A DNA stretch of 64,000 nucleotides, from the NCBI GenBank assembly GCA_018241665.1, contig JAFEDK010000029.1, positions 17,175 through 81,174 of the forward strand, written 5' to 3'. The notes beneath the pieces were generated by a model that had not been told where the DNA came from, ran no database searches, and saw only the letters and a program-made list of their open reading frames with translations. A program made the position numbers and the translations under genes. Origin of the DNA: Pseudomonadota bacterium. GTDB lineage: Bacteria > Pseudomonadota > Gammaproteobacteria > Burkholderiales > Rhodocyclaceae. This document shows positions 59,878-64,000 of this stretch, piece by piece (position 1 is the first letter of the stretch; the number at the start of each line of letters is the position of its first letter).

Positions 59878-62800
59878 TTACTCCTGGCCGGCATGGGCGG
59901 CGGCCGGCTGCACCAGCGGCGCTTCGTGGTGGCTCGCCGAGTGGAGGGGATGGCGCTTGTCGAGGGTGCGCAGCAGCACGTAGAACACCGGAGTCAGGAA
60001 CAGCCCGAACAGCGTCACGCCGAGCATCCCGAAGAACACCGCGATGCCCATCGCGTGGCGCATCTCCGCGCCCGCGCCGCTGGAGGTGACCAGCGGCACC
60101 ACGCCCATGATGAAGGCGATGGAGGTCATCAGGATCGGCCGCAGGCGCAGGCGGCTGGCGTCGATGGCGGCCTGCAGCGGGGTGTGGCCCTGCAGTTCCA
60201 GCTCGCGGGCGAACTCGACGATCAGGATGGCGTTCTTGCAGGCCAGCCCGACCAGCACCATCAGCCCGATCTGCGTGAAGATGTTGTTGTCGCCGCCGGT
60301 CAGCCACACGCCGGTGAGGGCCGCGAGGATGCTCATCGGCACGATCAGGATCACCGCCAGCGGCAGGGTCAGGCTCTCGTACTGGGCGGCCAGCACCAGG
60401 AAGACCAGCAGCACGCTGATCGGGAAGACCCACACGCCGGCGTTGCCGGCCAGGATCTTCTGGTAGGTGAGGTCGGTCCATTCGAACTTCACGCCGCGCG
60501 GCAGGGTTTCGGCGGCGATGCGCTCGGCCGCAGCCTCGGCCTGGGCCGAGGAATAGCCGGGCGCCGGCCCGCCGTTGATGTCGGCGGCGGTAAAGCCGTT
60601 GTAGCGCACCACCATCTCCGGCCCGTAGCTGGGTGTGACCCGCAGCAGGGAGGCCAGCGGCACCATCTCGCCGCTGGCGTTGCGGGTCTTCAGGCGGCCG
60701 ATGTCCTCCGGCTGGGCGCGGAAGTCCGCATCCGCCTGGGCCCGCACCTGATAGACGCGGCCGAAGCGGTTGAAGTCGTTCACGTACAGGGAGCCCAGGT
60801 AGATCTGCAGCGTGTCGAACACGTCGGTGACGGCCACGCCTTGCTGCTTGGCCTTGGTGCGGTCCAGGTCCACGTCGAGCTGCGGCACGTTGATCTGGTA
60901 GCTGGAGAACATCGGGCCCAGCTCCGGCGCCTTGCTGGCCGCCGCCATGAAGGCCTTGGCGGCCTTGTCCAGCTCGGCGTAGCCGACGCTGCCGCGGTCC
61001 TCGATCTGCATCTTGAAGCCGCCGAGGGTGCCCAGGCCCATCACCGGCGGCGGCGGGAAGACGGCCGTGAAGGCTTCCTGGATGGACGCGAACTGCTGGT
61101 TGAGGGCGCCGGCGATGGCGCCCGCCGACAGCTCCGCCCCCTTGCGCTCGGCGAAGGGCTTGAGGGTCACGAAGACGATGCCGGCGCTGGCGCTGTTGGT
61201 GAAGCCGTTGATGGACAGGCCGGGGAAGGACACTGCGCTCTCCACGCCGGGCTGCTTGAGGGCGATGTCGCCCATGCGGCGGATCACCGCCTCGCTGCGG
61301 TCGAGGGAGGCGCCGGCCGGTAGTTGCGCGAAGGCCACCAGGTATTGCTTGTCCTGGGCCGGCACGAAGCCGCCGGGCACCACGTAGGAGATGCCCACCG
61401 TGAGGGCCAGCAGCAGCCCATAGACGCCCATCGCCGAGGCCTTGTGGCCGATGACGCCGCGCACGCCGTTGCCGTAGCGCTCGCTGCCGCGTTGGAAGAC
61501 ACGGTTGAAGCGGGCGAAGAAGCCGCCCAGCCAGCGCTGCATCTGCACCGTCAGCCAGTCGGGCTTGGCGTCGTGGCCCTTCAGCAGCAGCGCGGCGAGG
61601 GCCGGCGACAGAGTCAGGGAGTTGAAGGCGGAGATCACCGTGGAGATCGCGATGGTCATCGCGAACTGCTTGTAGAACTGGCCGGTGAGGCCGGTCATGA
61701 AGGCCAGCGGCACGAACACCGCGACCAGGGTCAGCGCGATGGCGATGATCGGCCCGGAAACTTCGCGCATCGCGCGGTAGGTGGCTTCGCGCGGGGTCAG
61801 GCCGGCCTCGATGTTGCGCTCGACGTTCTCCACCACGACGATGGCGTCATCCACCACGATGCCGATGGCCAGCACCATGCCGAACAGGGACAGCGCGTTG
61901 ATGGAATAGCCGAAGCCGAGCATCAGCGAGAAGGTGCCGATGATGGATACCGGCACCGCCAGCAGCGGGATGATCGACGCGCGCCAGGTCTGCAGGAACA
62001 CGATGACCACCAGCACCACCAGCGCGATGGCCTCCAGAAGCGTGGTGACCACCGCCTTGATGCTGGCCCGCACGAACTGGGTCGGGTCATAGACGATGCT
62101 GTACTGCACCGAGGGCGGGAAGTCCTTGGCCAGCTCGGCCATCGTCTCGCGCACCTGGGACGAGATCTCGAGGGCGTTGGCGCCGGGCGTCTGGAAGATC
62201 GGGATGGCCACCGCCGGCTTGTTGTCGAGCAGCGCGCGCAGGCCGTATTCCGACGCGGCCAGCTCGATGCGGGCTACGTCGCCGAGGCGGGTGACGCCGC
62301 CGTCGGGGGCGGTCTTGAGGATGATCTGCGCGAACTCCGCCTCGTCCTTCAGGCGACCCTGGGCATTCACGTTGAGCTGCAGCGGCGTGCGGCGGTCGTT
62401 GGGCGGCGCGCCGATGACGCCGGCGGCCACCTGCACGTTCTGCTCGCGGATGGCCTTCACCACCTCGGCGGCGGTGAGGCCGCGCTCGGCGACCTTGCCC
62501 GGATCGAGCCACACCCGCATGGCGTAGTTGCCGGAGCCGAACAGGCCTACTTCACCCACGCCCTGGATGCGCGCCAGGCGGTCCTTGACGTTGAGGACCG
62601 CGTAGTTGCGCAGGTAGGTCATGTCGTAGCGGTCGTCCGGCGAGGTCAGGTGCACCACCATGGTGATCGTCGGGGTGCTCTTGGCGGTGGTCACGCCGAG
62701 GCGCTGCACGTCCTCCGGCAGGCGCGGCAGGGCCTGGGAGACGCGGTTCTGCACCAGCTGCTGGGCCTTGTCCGGATCGACGCCGAGCTGGAAGTTGACG

Positions 62801-63078
62801 GTGAGGGTCAGGTTGCCGTCGCTGTTGGCCTGGCTCTGCATGTACAGCATGTTTTCCACGCCGTTGATGCTCTCCTCCAGCGGCGCGGCCACCGTCTCGG
62901 CAATCACCTTGGGGTTGGCGCCCGGGAACTGGGCGCGCACCACCACGGAGGGCGGCACCACCTCCGGGTATTCGGCGATGGGCAGCTTGAAGGCTGCCAG
63001 CACGCCGGCCAGCAGGATCAGGATCGACAGCACGCCGGCGAAGATCGGGCGGTCGATGAAGAACTTGGATATGTTCAT
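59878..63078 (-). CDS. RND multidrug transporter (AcrB/MexF-like)
   Basis: A 1066-residue HAE1-family RND pump: FFIDRPIFAGVLSILILLAG at the start, twelve helices, two large periplasmic loops, and the helix-4 proton-relay pair in LAIGIVVDDAIVVVENVERN. The pattern AEYPEVVPPSVVVRAQFPGANP and the shared gene order adaptor-pump-channel with close spacing favour the MexEF-OprN type. Five bases separate it from the channel gene. Confidence 0.9.
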   Translation of the reverse strand: MNISKFFIDRPIFAGVLSILILLAGVLAAFKLPIAEYPEVVPPSVVVRAQFPGANPKVIAETVAAPLEESINGVENMLYMQSQANSDGNLTLTVNFQLGVDPDKAQQLVQNRVSQALPRLPEDVQRLGVTTAKSTPTITMVVHLTSPDDRYDMTYLRNYAVLNVKDRLARIQGVGEVGLFGSGNYAMRVWLDPGKVAERGLTAAEVVKAIREQNVQVAAGVIGAPPNDRRTPLQLNVNAQGRLKDEAEFAQIILKTAPDGGVTRLGDVARIELAASEYGLRALLDNKPAVAIPIFQTPGANALEISSQVRETMAELAKDFPPSVQYSIVYDPTQFVRASIKAVVTTLLEAIALVVLVVIVFLQTWRASIIPLLAVPVSIIGTFSLMLGFGYSINALSLFGMVLAIGIVVDDAIVVVENVERNIEAGLTPREATYRAMREVSGPIIAIALTLVAVFVPLAFMTGLTGQFYKQFAMTIAISTVISAFNSLTLSPALAALLLKGHDAKPDWLTVQMQRWLGGFFARFNRVFQRGSERYGNGVRGVIGHKASAMGVYGLLLALTVGISYVVPGGFVPAQDKQYLVAFAQLPAGASLDRSEAVIRRMGDIALKQPGVESAVSFPGLSINGFTNSASAGIVFVTLKPFAERKGAELSAGAIAGALNQQFASIQEAFTAVFPPPPVMGLGTLGGFKMQIEDRGSVGYAELDKAAKAFMAAASKAPELGPMFSSYQINVPQLDVDLDRTKAKQQGVAVTDVFDTLQIYLGSLYVNDFNRFGRVYQVRAQADADFRAQPEDIGRLKTRNASGEMVPLASLLRVTPSYGPEMVVRYNGFTAADINGGPAPGYSSAQAEAAAERIAAETLPRGVKFEWTDLTYQKILAGNAGVWVFPISVLLVFLVLAAQYESLTLPLAVILIVPMSILAALTGVWLTGGDNNIFTQIGLMVLVGLACKNAILIVEFARELELQGHTPLQAAIDASRLRLRPILMTSIAFIMGVVPLVTSSGAGAEMRHAMGIAVFFGMLGVTLFGLFLTPVFYVLLRTLDKRHPLHSASHHEAPLVQPAAAHAGQE

Positions 63079-63097
63079 GGGGCTTCTCCCGCGGACC

Positions 63098-64000
63098 TCA
63101 GATCCGCGTCTTCATCGCGTGGGGCGTGGCTGCGGCGGCCAGCGGCGCGCTGCTCTCCATGGCGACCGGGTGGGGCGTCACCGGGTCGCCGGGGCGCACC
63201 CGCTGCAGGCCGTTCACCACGATGCGCTCGCCCGGCTTGAGGCCGTCCTCGACGATGCGCAGGCCGTCGTGCAGGTTGCCGAGGCGTACTTCCCGGTAGG
63301 CGGTCTTGTTGGCGGCGTCCACGACCAGCACGAAGCGCTTGTCCTGGTCGGTGCCGATGGCGCGGTCGTCGATCAGCACGGCCTCCCGCGGGGTGCCAGC
63401 GCCGAGGCGGATGCGTGCGTAGAGGCCCGGCACCAGGCGGCCGTCCGGGTTGTCGAAAATGGCCCGTACGCGGATCGTCCCGGAGGTGGTGTCGAGGCGG
63501 TTGTCCACCGAGTGGATGCGGCCCTCGAAGGGGTGGCCGTCCTGGTCGGCGAGGCCCAGGTGCACCGGCAGGGCAGGGCCCTTGGCGTCGCGGGTCGGGC
63601 TCACCGACTTCAGGAAGGTCTGCTCGTCCACGTCGAAGGCGGCGTAGATGCGGCTGGACGACACCAGCGTGGTGAGCGCCGGGCCGCCGTTGGCGCTGAC
63701 CAGGTTGCCGACGGTGACCTCCGCGCGGGACATGCGGCCGTCGATGGGCGCCTTGATGGACGTGTATTCCAGGTTCAGGCGGGCGATGCGCAGCGCCGCG
63801 CGGGCGGCCTGCACGCCGGCGCCGGCATCGCGGGCGGCGTTCTGCTTCTCTTCCAGGTCGCGGCGCGATATCGCGTTGTCGGCGATCAGGCGCTCGGCGC
63901 GGGCCAGGTCGGAGCCGGTGTAGCCGACCCGCGATTCGGCGGCGGCGAGCTGGGCCTCGGCACGCTCCACCTCGGCGGCGAAGGGGCGCGGGTCTATGGT
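63098..64000 (-). CDS. RND periplasmic adaptor (MexE/AcrA-like), 5' end beyond window
   Basis: Partial gene. The visible 300 or so residues cover the end of the first lipoyl half (IDPRPFAAEVERAEAQLAAAESRVGY), the hairpin, and the second half with YTSIKAPIDGRMSRAEVTVGNLV, then barrel and membrane-proximal domains (GLQRVRPGDPVTPHPV). The frame stays open to the window edge, so the start and signal peptide are missing from view. First known gene of the pump operon. Confidence 0.88.
   Translation of the reverse strand, partial: TIDPRPFAAEVERAEAQLAAAESRVGYTGSDLARAERLIADNAISRRDLEEKQNAARDAGAGVQAARAALRIARLNLEYTSIKAPIDGRMSRAEVTVGNLVSANGGPALTTLVSSSRIYAAFDVDEQTFLKSVSPTRDAKGPALPVHLGLADQDGHPFEGRIHSVDNRLDTTSGTIRVRAIFDNPDGRLVPGLYARIRLGAGTPREAVLIDDRAIGTDQDKRFVLVVDAANKTAYREVRLGNLHDGLRIVEDGLKPGERIVVNGLQRVRPGDPVTPHPVAMESSAPLAAAATPHAMKTRI

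Noticed and set aside
1-64000. tRNA, rRNA and CRISPR genes
   Set aside because: None recognised by eye on either strand; a covariance-model scan would be needed to exclude an atypical tRNA.

Overview
The window is 64 kb of GC-rich (roughly two-thirds GC) bacterial chromosome with tightly packed genes. The gene types (cytochrome c', NodT-type lipoprotein channels, MdtABC/MexEF-type RND pumps, sigma-54 regulation, ExbB with a signal peptide, a family 2A encapsulin) point to a betaproteobacterium, plausibly Rhodocyclales; this is inference, since no rRNA or tRNA gene is present to settle it.

Layout. 1-11 kb: formylglycine-type sulfatase, eight-haem cytochrome with TPRs, a probable sigma-54-driven SMP-30 protein, dienelactone hydrolase and cytochrome c', then a heterodimeric ABC exporter. 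11-18 kb: a large hybrid sensor kinase directly followed by an alpha-oxoamine synthase, a GtrB-like glycosyltransferase and a convergent AI-2E-family permease. 18-28 kb: a Prc-type protease, a secreted-protein cluster (DUF6152, small membrane protein, two paralogous exported proteins, a rhodanese fold without its cysteine), a SnoaL/GNAT/proline-rich trio on the other strand, and a second Prc protease with a cytochrome b561. 28-38 kb: an MdtABC-type RND pump with its outer-membrane channel. 38-42.7 kb: a sigma-54 enhancer-binding protein plus four-TM protein, divergent from an exbB-exbD-exbD-tonB operon that has a good -24/-12 promoter.

42.9-46.9 kb is the most striking functional locus: active rhodanese, XRE-type regulator, family 2A encapsulin shell protein and, overlapping it, a cysteine desulfurase with a disordered N-terminal extension of about 215 residues carrying a repeated aromatic motif, the hallmark of encapsulin cargo. 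It should form a protein nanocompartment for sulfur chemistry. 47-51.8 kb holds LysR/MFS and LysR/azoreductase/pirin groups.

51.8-55.2 kb is an accessory region with little conventional coding: two 285-bp copies of a sequence folding into several perfect hairpins (with compensating changes between copies), a nine-unit 21-bp tandem repeat between them, long perfect inverted repeats, then a lower-GC minus-strand operon: small helix-turn-helix protein, NYN (PIN-like nuclease) plus cold-shock-domain protein, and two very short genes with strong ribosome binding sites. This is the best candidate here for an undescribed system. 55.2-64 kb: an AapJQM-type amino-acid importer lacking its ATPase next door, and a MexEF-OprN-like pump running off the window edge.

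A REPIN-like repeat (two palindromic units in inverted orientation around a 23-24 nt spacer) occurs five times plus single units; two and a half copies sit inside the mdtABC operon.
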